From Inia geoffrensis (Eukaryota > Chordata > Mammalia > Artiodactyla > Iniidae), in the NCBI GenBank assembly GCA_036417435.1, contig CM070910.1, positions 16,991,501 to 17,055,500 on the forward strand: a stretch of DNA of 64,000 bases, read 5' to 3'. Of the stretch, positions 33,801 through 45,851 are shown in pieces; within the stretch, counting starts at the first letter, position 1; the number at the start of each line of letters is the position of its first letter. A model generated the notes under the pieces. That model did no database searches and was not told where the DNA came from. It saw nothing but the letters and a program-made list of their open reading frames with translations. A program made the translations under genes and the position numbers.

Positions 33801-34451
33801 TGCATATGCAGTTATCTTTGTCAATAAACACAGCATTTCTGAAAAGATACGGAAACACTGGTTATAATACTTACCTGTAGTGTGAGAAATACGTGGCTCA
33901 GAGAAAAGGAAAGGGTCACTTTTTGATCTGTCTCAAGTGTACATTTTACCTACTCAAAATGGTGTATTACACACACCCTCCTAATTAAAAATGTGTTTTT
34001 ATATCAACTGTGGCACACTGACATTGAAAAATGATTTTTGTCAAGTTAGTTGATTTCTAGAATCTCTCTCTCAATCTAGATGTTTTTCTCTCTCAATGGA
34101 AGACCTGGATTGTTTCCCTTTAACTACACATGATATTGGGCAAGTCTGCGTGGACTGAAACTCTTCATTTGAAAACAACAGGTTTAGACCAGAGGTGGCT
34201 TCCAAAAGTCTCTTTCTGGGCTAAGATGCTGCAATTACGTGACTTGATTATGCAATATTTGAAAAAAACCTGAAATAAATTGGCAAAGAGAATCTGAGTG
34301 GGTATGAGAGTGAGTTTTTGTGATGTGGCAGAAGTAACTGTGTACAACTACTATTTTTACAATATATTTCATTCTTAAACCACACTTCATAAATTCCCTT
34401 TCATTTCTACCCTATGTACCTTTATAATACCCGGGGAACAACAAAAGAGGC
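30895..34451. other. Intergenic DNA downstream of SASH1
   Basis: About 3.5 kb between the last intergenic SINE and the inferred end of the SASH1 transcript. It holds a T run (31448-31462), a run of nineteen Gs (32315-32333), an AT microsatellite with a small hairpin (about 33500-33620), and otherwise unassigned sequence. No gene is supported. Confidence 0.5.
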
Positions 34452-37400
34452 ATATTCAACTGAAGAAATTTATTTACTTTTTTTTTCTAGGTACATAGAT
34501 GACATAATTATAGACAAGTTTTGATACATAGGAAAACCCTTCTGTCCACCTTTTTGCTAAATGAATCATCACGATAATTTTTACAATTTTTAAAACAATA
34601 CACAGCTTTCTTGGGCTGAAGCAATCGCAAGAACATACTGGTACTGGTATATTACAGCTACTTACAATGTTTAAGAACAGCAATGGAGAAAAATAAGTTA
34701 TTTAAATATTGATTTCATATACAGAAAGTGCAATGTTGTTAGTTGTTATATAATTTGCTTGACAGTTTCTTGTTTATCAATTTAAAATCGAGATAACTTG
34801 GACTCAGACTATTATATTTTTTTTCTGAAAATAATACAGTACACACATGCAGCACTGACTTGGTGAATTGACTCCTTTTGCTGCAATTACGAAAGCAAAC
34901 TTTGCTCTGTGAGGAACTGATTTTCAATCGACTAGTTATTTCCAATTTCACCTATACCTGGGAAGAGAAAAGGCCTCTGACTAAGGCAAGGCCAGGAAAA
35001 TCTACTTCTTGGTTATCTGGGAATGTAAGTAGTGGTTGGGACTGGCTGCACTTCCTTGTAGACAGCTTCAAAAGAAAAAATGACACACAACGGATGTGTA
35101 GCTACCTGAGCCAAACTGCGTCTCCAGGTTTCTTTTGTGCTTTCCAAAGACGACGGTTTTCATCCTTCCTCAACATTGTGCACCAAGTGCAATGGATTAA
35201 AACTGGATATTGCCGAAGCTGACCACCTGCCTTCTGGCATCCACAGGAGGCCCCAAACCACCTCGGTCAAACATCACACACACACATTCAGGCTTTTCTA
35301 AGATCAAATTAAAAGTTTAAAGCAAAAGAAGACCAAACAAATACTAAAAGTAAAAAAAAAAAAAAAAAAAATTTTTTAAAAAAGCACAATAAAGTAAAGA
35401 TTACCTCAGATCCCACAGACTAGGAAGCCCTTCCCATTGAAAATTATTCATGGTCCCTGAATTTCACTTCTATGCAAAGGCAATGATTTCCAAAGAAGAG
35501 TGAAAAAGATACAGTTTGGCATTCTCCAAAACTCATATTCAGAAAGCTCCCTCTTCTGGCACCACTCTTACATTAAGTGAAAATCTTACCGTGAAAATGA
35601 ACTAACACTTCCCCCTTCTCCTTTGTTACCTATTACCTGACTTTATGTGTGGTCTTTTAGCTCAGCTTAAGCTATGAGCAAGCTCTCTCGGATGTCATGC
35701 TGAGGTACTGAAAATGCAGGGCGAGGAGCCCGTTTTACAGTGCCCACCTCACCACACACCTGAAGTTCCTTCCAGTGACATAGGAGAGCCCTGCAGCCTC
35801 ATTACCTTCTAAATGGAATGTCACAGCCCACAGGAATGTCATACCCCAGATGACAAAAATGGGCTGTTTTGAAGAGTTCAACAGAAATTTGGCAGCTTTA
35901 GCTTTTTTTCTACATTTCCACAACTTCTCACATGGCATCTTATAGAAGGTGACTATTATTGAAGAAATATATATTATTCTTTCAAATGCAAACCAAAAGC
36001 ATGAAAAAAAATACGTCACCTGAGAACGTCCTTTCCCTCGGAAACATGGATCCAGATACATAAAGCAAATGGTAAAATGGGTTTGTAATTAACGAAATCA
36101 CCTTTTTTCCCCCCCTCCCCTGAGGGATATCATTTGTTTTAATGAGTAGATGAAATATTACAGAACTTTTAAATCAAGGCTCAAGACATTTCTATTGTAA
36201 ATGATCACACCCAGTGCTTAAAATAGGGTTCGTGATAAGAATGTGAAGGAAAATCACTTTGTAAGCAATTGGAAACAATAATTTCTGTTTGCTAGAGAAT
36301 CAGCCACTAGACTAAAAGAGAATGCTGAAATCAGTCAGAAGACAACTGAAAATATGCAACTACTTAATACATGGCCAATGTAGTTTGGCTCCAAAATGAA
36401 CCTTTATTACATTTAAGTGAATTATCTAAATAAGAAAAGATGGAAAATAGTATTTTAATTATAAAACCAAAAAAAAAAAAACTTTTAAAATATCTTATAA
36501 ACTACTTCCCTTTTAAAAAACAACCTCCTTAAATGTTCAACTTACAATGACCTTTTGCAAAGGTGATCTGTTAGCTAATGACTGAATTTTGGAATGGACA
36601 CGGTCAAGATTCCAAGTCAATACTGCAGCACAACGACCAACGTGGTAACAACACTAAACTGATTAAAATGAAGATCGTAACCTCAAACACACACATATAC
36701 TCTCACACGTGATATCTTTGTGAATTTAAGAGCGCCTTTCACCAGATTTGTAGTTAGTTTAAAAACTGAAAGTCAACATGAAATTTGGCCTGATAAACAC
36801 CCCTATAAAATAAGGCATGTTAGAGTGAGACAATTAGAAAAGCCCATTTCTGCTGGAAACATCCCAGATACGTTAGATGGCAGGCTAAGATGAAGATGTG
36901 GAACTATGGTTACATGGTAGTGAACACTAAGTTAGATAACTGCTTAAAAGCTTACATTAAGGCAAATAAAAGCTGATTGCTAGAAAGCAATTATTAAAAT
37001 GTCTCTTGTTTATCTAAAGGAGAATAGGGCTTTTTTTTTTTTTTCCTAGTGCAGCCAGATTTTCTTATTTTTGAACAAATGAGCCTGGTCAATAGTGTAC
37101 AATCACTCCCGAGTCTGTTACTTTGGCCTGGCTAAATCCCACCTGGGCCTCGGGAACCCTGCAGGGTGACAGACAGAAGGGCTAGAAGCACGCTTAGAAA
37201 CAGGACAGGCTGCCCCTCCCTCTGTCCCCTGCCCTCACCCAGTGCACCAAGACAGACTGCAGGCAGAGCATTTGTGACAACTTGGCATCTTTGTTCTATT
37301 GTGTCCTGAAAACAAAAATAAGTGCTTGTCTTTTCTTTGGGGGTCGAAGAGAACCACACCAATTTCCTGGAGGGGGCTTTTCTGGAGAAGAGAGTCCCGT

Positions 37401-37543
37401 GCCAAGATTCCGAGTTCTGCTGGCCACACACTGGGCCTTTCTTCTGGGTCTGGTCTGCACGTCCAGCCAAGGAGGAATTGCATCAGCATCATAAACACAG
37501 TGAACGGGTGGCTCTTGTCCAGGGAGGTCCATTTCGGGCCTGA
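34452..37543 (-). other. SASH1: SASH1 3' UTR
   Basis: Non-coding sequence following the stop codon at 37544-37546. No SINE or other recent repeat interrupts it, unlike nearly every other 3-kb stretch of the window, which fits a transcribed and selected region. It contains several A/T runs (for example 35349-35380 and 37031-37044) and CA-rich tracts at 35275 and 36690. A further minus-strand AATAAA near 36404 could be a proximal alternative polyadenylation signal. The distal end rests on the signal at 34469 only. Confidence 0.75.
34469..34474 (-). terminator. SASH1 polyadenylation signal
   Basis: AATAAA on the minus strand. It is followed in the transcript direction, within 25-40 nt, by a T/G-rich stretch (complement of 34430-34450, containing TTTTGTTGTT) of the kind expected downstream of a cleavage site. 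This gives a 3' UTR of about 3.1 kb, similar to what I recall for human SASH1. Confidence 0.7.
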
Positions 37544-37807
37544 CTACATGGCCTCGGGGCCTGGTGGCAGTTTGAAGAGTCTGGCTGCAGACACGAGCTT
37601 ACTTATGTGTCTCTCCTCTGTGATGCCAGCCTCCTGAAGGCAAGTGTGGGACAGAGAAGGCACTTGGCCCAGCGTGCTGAAGCCCGCTTCAGTGAGGGCA
37701 CTGGCGTACATGGGCAGACCGATGGAAACCAGCCAATCCGACACGGATGAAACGCATCCGGGAGATAGGGGCTTCCTACAGATTTCTGTGAGTCCACCGC
37801 TTGGGAT
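37544..37807 (-). CDS. SASH1: SASH1 exon 20: second SAM domain and C-terminus
   Basis: 264 bp, 87 codons plus the stop TAG. It starts [18 protein letters not shown]. The second SAM domain covers about [17 protein letters not shown] through [12 protein letters not shown], with the usual pattern of buried leucines and the 'GFSTLGQV' and 'EAGI' turns. The tail ends [12 protein letters not shown] domains bind other SAM domains or polymerise; the second SAM of SASH1 is thought to add a further interaction surface. The acceptor is TACCCAG before ATC, phase 0. Confidence 0.97.
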   Translation of the reverse strand: MPSGGLTEICRKPLSPGCVSSVSDWLVSIGLPMYASALTEAGFSTLGQVPSLSHTCLQEAGITEERHISKLVSAARLFKLPPGPEAM

Positions 37808-37979
37808 CTGGGTAACCAAAGAAAGCAATTTATCAAGATTCAACAGGTGTCACTGGAGAGCTCTTTCTTCTATGCCTAAAAGGAACACTATGAAATATTA
37901 TATTTATTACTACACTATCAGAAAGGGATAATGCTATGAGATGTCCAAGAACATGACTAGCATCAAGAATTCTTTCCTG

Positions 37980-38290
37980 GGCTTCCCTGGTGGCGCAGTG
38001 GTTGAGAATCTGCCTGCCAATGCAGGGGACACGGGTTCGAGCCCTGGTCTGGGAGGATCCCACATGCCGCGGAGCAACTGGGCCCGTGCGCCACAACTGC
38101 CGAGCCTGCGCGTCTGGAGCCTGTGCTCCGCAGCAAGAGAGGCCGTGCGACAGTGAGAGGGCCGCGCGCCATGATGAAGAGGGGCCCCCGCTCGCCGCAA
38201 CTAGAGAAAGCGCTCGCACGGAAACGAAAGACCCGACACAGCCATAAATAAATAAATAGACAGGTAGGTAGATAGATAAATAAATAAATA
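37980..38290 (+). mobile_element. Longer CHR SINE in intron 19
   Basis: A forward SINE (antisense to SASH1). The CHR head and body are followed by the extension 'gctcgccgcaactagagaaagc' and an (ATAAA)n/(GATA)n tail. The 12-bp duplication aattctttcctg is identical at 37968-37979 and 38291-38302. Confidence 0.94.
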
Positions 38291-38639
38291 AATTCTTTCC
38301 TGACTTCTCAAAGGTGAGACAAATCTTCAAGGAAGTGTTGGAGGTTCCAGAAGGTACTTGGAATTAGATCTAACCCCAGTTACGTATGTAAGTCTCCAAA
38401 GTGTAATCATTTATATTTCTGGCTATTTTGTCTCATGGTGGTCACACTCTTCAACTAATGATCCTTACGGTGCTTGAAGAAGCAAACCTATGTGATAGTG
38501 TGCAAAGTAAGATACTCAGTGGGTAAGGTTTTTATAAAGTAGATTTTCTTCTGTATTTTGAATCTACATTAACATCCAGAAAATTAAGCACTTAATCAAT
38601 ATAGTCATAAAGAATTAAAAATACAATAATAAATGTTGG

Positions 38640-39130
38640 CTAGGGCAGGGAAATGGACATCTATACTTGAATCCTGAGAAGGCCAAATGCTACACCTCTC
38701 AGAAAGGCAATTTACCACCAAACGTGCAAACCCTTGAGATTTTGTGCAGTCTTGCTGGAGCGAATCCCCTTGAAGGAATATATCCTCAGAACTTAACCCC
38801 CAAAGTCTACAAAAATTTATTAACCAGGAAGTTCTTCACTCAATTGTTTAAAATAAACAGCTGGGAAAAATCTAAATGTTTCAACAATGTGGAACTGGCT
38901 GAACTAGGACATACCTACTAGAGCACTTTGAAAAACTGATAATACACAAGAAATTTTAGTAACAAAGAAAGCAGTTCACCACCTGATAACTGAAAACAAT
39001 AAGGTTTGCAAACTGTTCATGTACTATGATATATGTGCAGAGAAATGACTAGATGGACTTCTTCACAGTGCTGGGGTTATGGATAATTTTCATCTTTTTC
39101 TCTCCAAAATGCTATTTTTAAACCTTTGTA
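38640..39130 (+). repeat. Decayed L1-like 3' region
   Basis: The order of weak similarities ('aaataaacagctgggaaaaatctaaatg', 'tggttatggataattttcatctttttctc') follows the 3' part of old L1 or HAL1 elements. Divergence is high and the limits are approximate. Confidence 0.4.
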
Positions 39131-39288
39131 GGCTGAATAGGTATTACTCTCTCCCAGGTGTCTCCCTTCGATAGCTATAATGAACCCTGGGCTACTTAGC
39201 GGCTGCCGGCAAGCTCATCATTAAGCTCTAGAGCCGAATGGACTTCAAAAGGCTGGGTGAGGGGAGCCCCGAAGCGTGGGCCGCTTAC

Positions 39289-39420
39289 CGCCATGCGGTG
39301 CTGCTTCCGAAGCAGCTTCACGCGGATCCGGTCCATGTTGGTGGCAACGTCCCTCTCGGGCTGATCTAAGTCTTCCGCATATCTCTGTACCAGGGCCTCA
39401 GGAATCCCACAGCGGCCGTG
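39289..39420 (-). CDS. SASH1: SASH1 exon 19
   Basis: 132 bp, 44 codons, [18 protein letters not shown] through [10 protein letters not shown], phase 0 at both ends. The segment lies between the proline-rich exon and SAM2. It has an amphipathic, highly charged character ([11 protein letters not shown], then basic [10 protein letters not shown]) that suggests a helix; no catalytic motif is present. Acceptor CCTCGCAG, donor GTAAGC. Confidence 0.96.
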
Positions 39421-40693
39421 CTGCGAGGGAACAGAAATCTCTTATCGAGGGTTGCGGGGATCTTTTTCCTTCTCCAAGAACGGCAAACACAAGGTAGGAT
39501 AAGACATTTAGCTACTAGAAAATAGGACTGAAAGTTTTAATTTGAAGTGAATACATTTTATTTAGTGTCAGGATGGATGTTTTAGAGACAATACTTTTAC
39601 ATCTTTATCTTTTAAGTAGTTATGATCTCTAGAAAAATGTTTTGAAATATGGTTAAAACAGGACACAATCGTTCTCTATTTTGGGGTCCAACGCCCTCAC
39701 CTCACTCTTATCTGATCATTTTGCAAAATGTTATTGAAGACAGTCTTCTAAACTGCAGGGGAGAAGGGCAAATTTGTGCCCTACAGAGAGTCTACTGTTG
39801 GTTCCTCAGCTACAGAGTAGAGTTATACCGCTGTATCACTAGACCAGCATTTACTGTACAGCAGAATTCTCACTACTCTCCATTCAAAGGGGTTCATTCA
39901 CTAAATATCAGAAGGTACAGGAGTATTTTATCGTAAGGCACTCTTGGTCATAAGAAGTTTATAACAAAGACTCCTGGGAATGCATTATAACCATTCATGC
40001 ATTCCTAGGAGTAACATACAGCTACATCTATTAGTGTGTATTTGTATTCAAAGTCATTTTGGTATTGGCAGATCTACTCTTTTATTTTTCTTCAAATGAA
40101 AAATGAGTTTTCATTATAGGTCCCAATGTTCTTAGTACAATGAGGTATCTTTTCTCCTGTTACCCATACAGATAATTACACAGTCCAATGATTACATCTG
40201 AATAGGGCTCTACAATTTTCAAAGCGGGTTCAGGTTTATTTTATTTGCTCCTATTGATACCTCTAAGTGGTAGTCACGCCGGTCATTATTAATGTCTAAA
40301 AACAAAGACGTTGAAGGAGACATGGAAACTGGAACCCACGTCTATCCTTTCAGGAACTGGGTCTAGTACTGACTGATAGCTCACCCTGTGAAGGACAGCG
40401 GCCCCAAATTAAATACAAACAAGTGAAGGAAGAGAAGAGAAAAGAAGGGAAAAGAGAAGAGACCCCTAGGCCATGTCTGCATTTAATCTGGGCACTGTGC
40501 TACAGGTGCATTTGAACACCAAGCGCGGGGCGGCAGGAGCCTCCGCCCTGGGCCACCCGTACGGTCACTGTCCATCGGTCCTCGCTGCCCGCTGGCCTTC
40601 AGGGGCTGGCAGGTGCGGGGCAGTGCCGCTCCTCTCGCCTGGCCCCCGCCCGACTTAGAAGAGCCTGTGCAGTGGGGTCAGGGCCTCGGATAC
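39421..40693 (-). other. SASH1 intron 18
   Basis: 1.27 kb between exons 18 and 19. I recognise no SINE, LINE or other element in it. A purine-rich run lies at 40425-40465. Confidence 0.85.
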
Positions 40694-41823
40694 CTTATCG
40701 GAATAGGGCTCCTCGGTGAGATCGATGCCTTCGGCCCGCAGCTTGTGCTCGGTAAGCATCTCCAGGTCCACCCCGCGGGTGCAGGAGACCTTCCTGGCCA
40801 GGGCAGGGCCAAGCCGCACACCGTGCTCCTGGAGGCTGGCACTCTCAGGCAGCTCCGACAGCCAGGGGGGAGGCCTGGCGCTCGGTGGGCTGCCCGGCTC
40901 CGGCCCTGGGGGAGGCCTGGCCACTGGCGGCAGGGGACAGTCACTGGGGCCGCCGGGGCTGCCCTTTTTAAGGGGCAGGCTGGGTGCATCAGGGCCAGGG
41001 GCGCCGGGGGGGCCAGGAGGGCCAGGAGGCAGCCCGTTGGCGAGGCGCTCCCTGCTCTTCTTGGCGGGGACGGGGGGAGGCTGGGCGGGAGGTCTGGCCT
41101 GCATTCTGGCCTCGGGGCCCCTCTGCTCAGCATCCACACCTTCTTTGGTGCCCGGGTGGTGATGTGTCCCTTCGAAATCGAGTCCTTTCCTGTGACCCTC
41201 AAGAGGCGTCCTTGTTAAACCGTGTTTAACGGCGGGCGGTTGGGCGTCATAGGTTTTGGGTGAACACGGAGGAGGGGATGTGCCGTGTGAAAAGGCAGCC
41301 ATCGGGCCATCCAGTTTCTTAGTAGTCGTTTTCTGAGGTTCAGAAAATCTCTTGCTTTGGGTCAGTAGCAGTGCATTGTCAACAGCAGAATCTAGTTTGG
41401 GGCTTTGAACCTTTGTGATGGAGGGCGCTGTCTTTTGTGGCACTTTGGGTACAATCTGAGGGGAAGGTTCTGTCACCTCACCGGGCACATCTTTTTCAGT
41501 TTCTCCTTGAAGGTCATCCAGGGAGTGGGATCGGGGCCAGGTCTCCACGGTCTGGGGGCCCTCCAGGGTCTCACAGCTCCGGCAGATGGAAACGGGGAGG
41601 CTCCTTCGGTTTTTATTCAATTCAGTCACACACGGGGGATCACAGTGCTTGGAGGTGTGAGGGGTGAGACCACTGCCCAGCCTCCCCTCCCCTCCCGGCT
41701 TCAGCCCGTCTACTGTCTTCGTTAGAGGCAAGGTTGGGTAGTTGCCCAGCTGATTCCTGTTGAAAGACTTCACGCTGGACTCGGCTGAAGATTTGGCAGA
41801 GGGGCTGGTTTTCCGAGACTTGC
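40694..41823 (-). CDS. SASH1: SASH1 exon 18: long proline-rich, disordered region
   Basis: 1130 bp, 376 codons plus two bases completing a glycine split with exon 17. It is by far the largest exon, linking SAM1 to SAM2. Recognisable blocks in order are [70 protein letters not shown], a collagen-like [11 protein letters not shown] run, [21 protein letters not shown] and [13 protein letters not shown]. Serines in basic contexts (RSLP, RSHS, KRFS) look like kinase/14-3-3 sites, and PPPVPAKK is a typical SH3 ligand. Low complexity indicates a disordered scaffold segment. The exon is GC-rich at its 3' end, which produces long antisense frames without meaning. Donor GTATCC. Confidence 0.97.
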
Positions 41824-43088
41824 CTACGAGACAAGGAAATATTTTACAATCACATTTTAAAAAGCGAATCAATCAAACTGATGTAAAAGGTGTGCTAACG
41901 TAATTGAAATCTCCAACTCTTATATCCCACTGCTGAATTACACTAAGGACGTAAAATCACCACTGGTGATGTAGAGTTATTGTGGTCCCATGTTTATTTT
42001 TAGAAAGAATTCTTAGTCTTATTAAAGGACTCAGGGGGATGAAAGTTAATTGAGTTATGTGGAAAGAAAATATGCTGTGTCAGGCAATAAAATAAATCTA
42101 GGCCTAATGTCCCTAGCTGCAGTCAGTGTGAAACAAGGCACACCCACATCCCATTTAGGAACCACACTGATGGGATTTCTGTTTAGGGAGTAGTTTCCTA
42201 AGACCATGGTTGCAAAGAGGACGTAGGACTGAATTCTGGGACAAGTTCTTTAAATGGTATTCCCCAAGGTTCACTGGTGACCGCTGAATTCTCAAACCTT
42301 TCACGCCCTCCCCTCTTTGTGTTTTGCTCAGGTGTGTAAAATAAAGGTACCCTAGAAACAGTCAGCCGACCTTGGTACAAATGAGTAAACACGCCGAAGT
42401 GAGGATGTCACCACAGACAATCTGTTAGATACTGATATGGTTCTAATTGCCACTGAAGCGATAGACCTGATTAAAATAAAATGATGGTCAGGCTGATAAC
42501 TTATCAACTGGTCACAGTCTACTTAGTTGACAGCTGTTGACTGATACTAATTGCTACTGCTGTCTGGTGAACAGAGCCGCCCATGGTAACCCTGAGTGCA
42601 CCTGACCCCAATCCACTTAAAATTCCTCTTCCGTTTGAGACAAGTAAACTGTCTGAATTTCCTACGGACTGCTTCCCGAATGTTAGGACCGCGAAGCAAC
42701 AAACAAGGCATGCGGCCCTCACATGGCCCTCTCCCTCCGAAACTGCTGTGTCCTCAGGCCGTGCCGCTGCTGCTCGTGTGGCCCTGATGGATGGTCTACT
42801 TGGTAAGTTGTTTTCCTTATGGACCTAATAGTTCCCAACACTCAAATGTTGGTTTTCATTGCGAAAAGAAGAGGACATAGGAGACACACAATTTAGGTTT
42901 TATGGCTGCAGGTATTTTAGATGGAATTTATTCACCTTGGACAGAAGTCAGCAGAGGCTAACTAGAAACGAGAACGGCGAAGAAGTAGGAAAGGAAAAGG
43001 TTAGCACCGCGTTCATGGTGGTCAGAGAATGGTCTCTTTTCAGAACACTGCACTTTTAAAATCAGTACTTTTCAAAGCAGGAAGATAC

Positions 43089-43304
43089 TTTTTTTTTTTT
43101 TTTTTTTTTTTTGCGGTTCGCGGGCCTCTCACTGTTGTGGCCTCTCCCGTTGCAGAGCACAGGCTCCGGACGCGCAGGCTCAGTGGCCACGGCTCACGGG
43201 CCCAGCTGCTCCGCAGCACGCGGGATCCTCCCAGACCGGGCCACGAACCCGTGTCCCCTGCACCGGCAGGCGGACTCCCAACCACTGCGCCACCAGGGAA
43301 GCCC
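43089..43304 (-). mobile_element. CHR-type SINE in intron 17
   Basis: A SINE on the same strand as SASH1: T run at 43089-43112, head ending at 43304. The flanks aggaagatac and aggaggatcc match at 8 of 10 positions, an imperfect target duplication. Confidence 0.93.
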
Positions 43305-44270
43305 AGGAGGATCCTTTTTAATGAAGCTTCATTTACAAAACAGATCAAAGTTGAAGTGTGAAGGTTTCTCAAGGCCCGGGTCCACATACTGCCACCAAGG
43401 CCCCCATCCTCGGGACCCTGCAGACCACAGTTAAAAACCAGGGCCTTAGGCAGCATAAGCTTCTGAGCCAGAAATTACGAACTGCATAAGAGGCACTGCT
43501 TCTGTAAACCTTGCGTTTATTTCTCCACTCGGTGAAAATACTCTCCTAGTAAAACTAGATCAAAATCGTGCAGCTTGGGTTAATGTTTGAGAAAACAAAA
43601 GTGGGGAGGTACCATGTCCTTAACTGTTACGTGGACAAAGGAGAAAAGATGGGGGGGGCAGGGCGGAAATGTCCAATCTATTTTGAAAACATCTTGCTTT
43701 TCAAGTGCTTTTGGTTGGTTTGAATTGTGGACTTCCGGCAATTTCATACCTTCAGTGTGTATGTTTATGCTGCTTTTCAAAGTGAAATTTATGGTTGATT
43801 CTGTTGTTCCAAAACCTGTTTAGTAAACGTCTTCTATGTGCACATAACTATGGAGGATAAAAGTAAACCACTGATTCAAACTGAGTCCACATTTGTAGTG
43901 GGTATGGGAGCCAAAAATACACATTCTCCAATAATTTCCAAAAACTAGACCATGAGGAGGGCTGGCCCAGTGATGTGAAGTTTGGGGGTCATAACTCTGA
44001 GCCCCCAGTCATGCTGTCTGCGGGGAGAAAGGAAGTACCATATTGGATGTGGGTAATTATATTCTCTCTGTCTAGCTGGTCTGAAGTTTTGAGAGTTTTT
44101 TAAAAACAAAAATGTGCTCTTTAAGATTTAATTATATACCCTTCATTCAGAGATCTAACTTTCATAAAAATGAAGAAATGTTTGAATAGACTTTTCACAT
44201 TATTTTAATATGAATTTAGATATTTTCATACTGTAATGATGATAATACTGCTGCCAGGATCTATCTGTTT

Positions 44271-44372
44271 TTTGTGGGTTTTTTTGAATTTTAGAATTTT
44301 ATTTCTTTTTTATACAGCAGGTTCTTATTAGTTATCCACTTTATACATATTAGTGTACATATGTCAATCCCA
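44271..44372 (-). mobile_element. Very short 5'-truncated L1 tail
   Basis: The reverse complement of the last 100 bp of the same L1 family as the 1.5-7.2 kb element ('acagcaggttcttattagtt', 'tacatattagtgtacatatgtc'; compare 7108-7185). The flanks atctatctgttt (44259-44270) and atctgtctgttt (44373-44384) match at 11 of 12 positions. Confidence 0.82.
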
Positions 44373-45120
44373 ATCTGTCTGTTTACGGAAGGAGCCATCG
44401 TGCAACTGCGATCCCTGAAATAACGGGCACGCCTGTTTTCCCAGGGCAGTGTCCGAACACCGCGCGCCACCCCTGCTCAGGCCCTACTGTCTATTTAAGA
44501 AGAAAACTTGAGGTGAGGGATGATGATGATACTGAAGGAACCAAACCTTCCTGCCCTGGCTTTGCAACATGTTCTCAGTGGGGCTCCTCAAAATCCTCAC
44601 ACTGAAATGAGAGACTCACGATGACAGTCCCGAGCACTGGGCTTTTCTTGCTCTTCAGAATAAATAAGCAAACAAATAGGCAAAGAGACCTTTTATGGTA
44701 TACGTTGCCTTTTGCCTTGTTCCCCAAATAGGTCCACCTATTTTCATCTAATCCATGGTTTGTGAAAGGACTTATGATAACATACAAACTATATCCCTTC
44801 TGGCTTGAAGTTCAACTAAGCCCCGATACCCCTGGCTGATGTATGACGACATTAAGTAGGCAGAGTATGGGCTTGAAAATGCTTATGGTATTGGAAAGTC
44901 AGGTCTAAAATACTGTCTACCATTGACCGAGAGCCTATTATTATGAGTCAGAGTGGTGCCAAGAGGAAAAGAACAAGGGCTTCAGTTATTATTTAATCTC
45001 TCTTTGGCATCCTCATCAATAAAATATGCACTGCAGGATCTGAGTGATAATTAGCAATTGCATACGTACATACCTAGCCCACTGCCTCATTCATAATCAG
45101 TGTTTACAAAGTGTTAGGTA

Positions 45121-45331
45121 TTTTTTGTGTGTGTGTGTGGTACCCGGGCCTCTCTCACTGTTGTGGCCTCTCCCGTTGCGGAGCACAGGCTCCGGACGCG
45201 CAGGCCCAGCGGCCGTGGCTCACGGGCCCAGCCGCTCCGCGGCATGTGGGATCCTCCCAGACCAGGGCACGAACCCGCGTCCCCTGCATCGGCAGGTGGA
45301 CTCTCAACCACTGCGCCACCAGGGAAGCCCC
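45121..45331 (-). mobile_element. CHR-type SINE, left half of an inverted pair
   Basis: A SINE on the SASH1 strand, with a tail that became (GT)n at 45128-45138 and its head ending near 45331. The flanks gtgttaggta (45111-45120) and gtgctaggtg (45332-45341) match at 8 of 10 positions. Its 5' end faces the SINE at 45427. Confidence 0.92.
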
Positions 45332-45426
45332 CGTGCTAGGTGTTTTTAATATATTATTACTTTGTCTTAGAATAATCTATTTAAAAAAAAAAACAACTCA
45401 CATTACCATTTAAGAAGTAAGGAGGA

Positions 45427-45851
45427 GGGCTTCCCTGGTGGCGCAGTAGTTAAGAATCTGCCTGCCGATGCAGGGGACATGGGTTCAAGCCCTGGTCTGG
45501 GAAGATCCCACATGCCGCGGAGCAACTAAGCCCGTGTGCCACAACTACTGAGCCTGTGCTCTAGAGCCCATGAGCCACAGCTACTGAGCCCGTGTGTCAC
45601 AACTACTGAGCCTGCACTCTAGAGCCTGCGAGCCACAACTACTGAGCCCGTGTGCCACAACTACTGAAGCCCACGTGCCTAGAGCCTGTGCTCCGCAACG
45701 AGAGAAGCCACCGCAAGGAGAAGCCCATGCACTGCAACAAAGAGTAGCTCCTGCCCGCAAGTAGAGAAAGCCCGCGTGCAGCAACGAAGGCCCAACGCAG
45801 CCAAAAATAAATAAATAAGTAAATCAATTTGTTTTTTTAAAAAAAAAGGAG
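45427..45851 (+). mobile_element. Long CHR SINE with internal tandem units
   Basis: A forward SINE of about 425 bp. After the head, a unit of about 30-35 bp ('gagcccgtgtgccacaacta' and variants) is repeated several times. The body 'agagaaagcccgcgtgcagc' and an (AAAT)n tail follow. The 10-bp duplication gtaaggagga is exact at 45417-45426 and 45852-45861. Confidence 0.93.

Larger units (their letters stand above)
37808..39288 (-). other. SASH1 intron 19
   Basis: 1.48 kb. It holds a CHR SINE at 37980-38290 with target duplications. From about 38640 to 39130 lies a strongly decayed sequence resembling the 3' end of an old L1. Donor GTAAGC, acceptor CCCAG. Confidence 0.9.

Noticed and set aside
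1..34450. A neighbouring protein-coding gene such as UST, which follows SASH1 in human
   Set aside because: No exon-like conserved frame with splice sites could be recognised. The distance to the next gene in human is larger than this stretch.
40613..41218. A 201-codon plus-strand open frame rich in G, A and R
   Set aside because: It is the antisense of SASH1 exon 18, open because the exon is GC-rich. It has no splice or start context.
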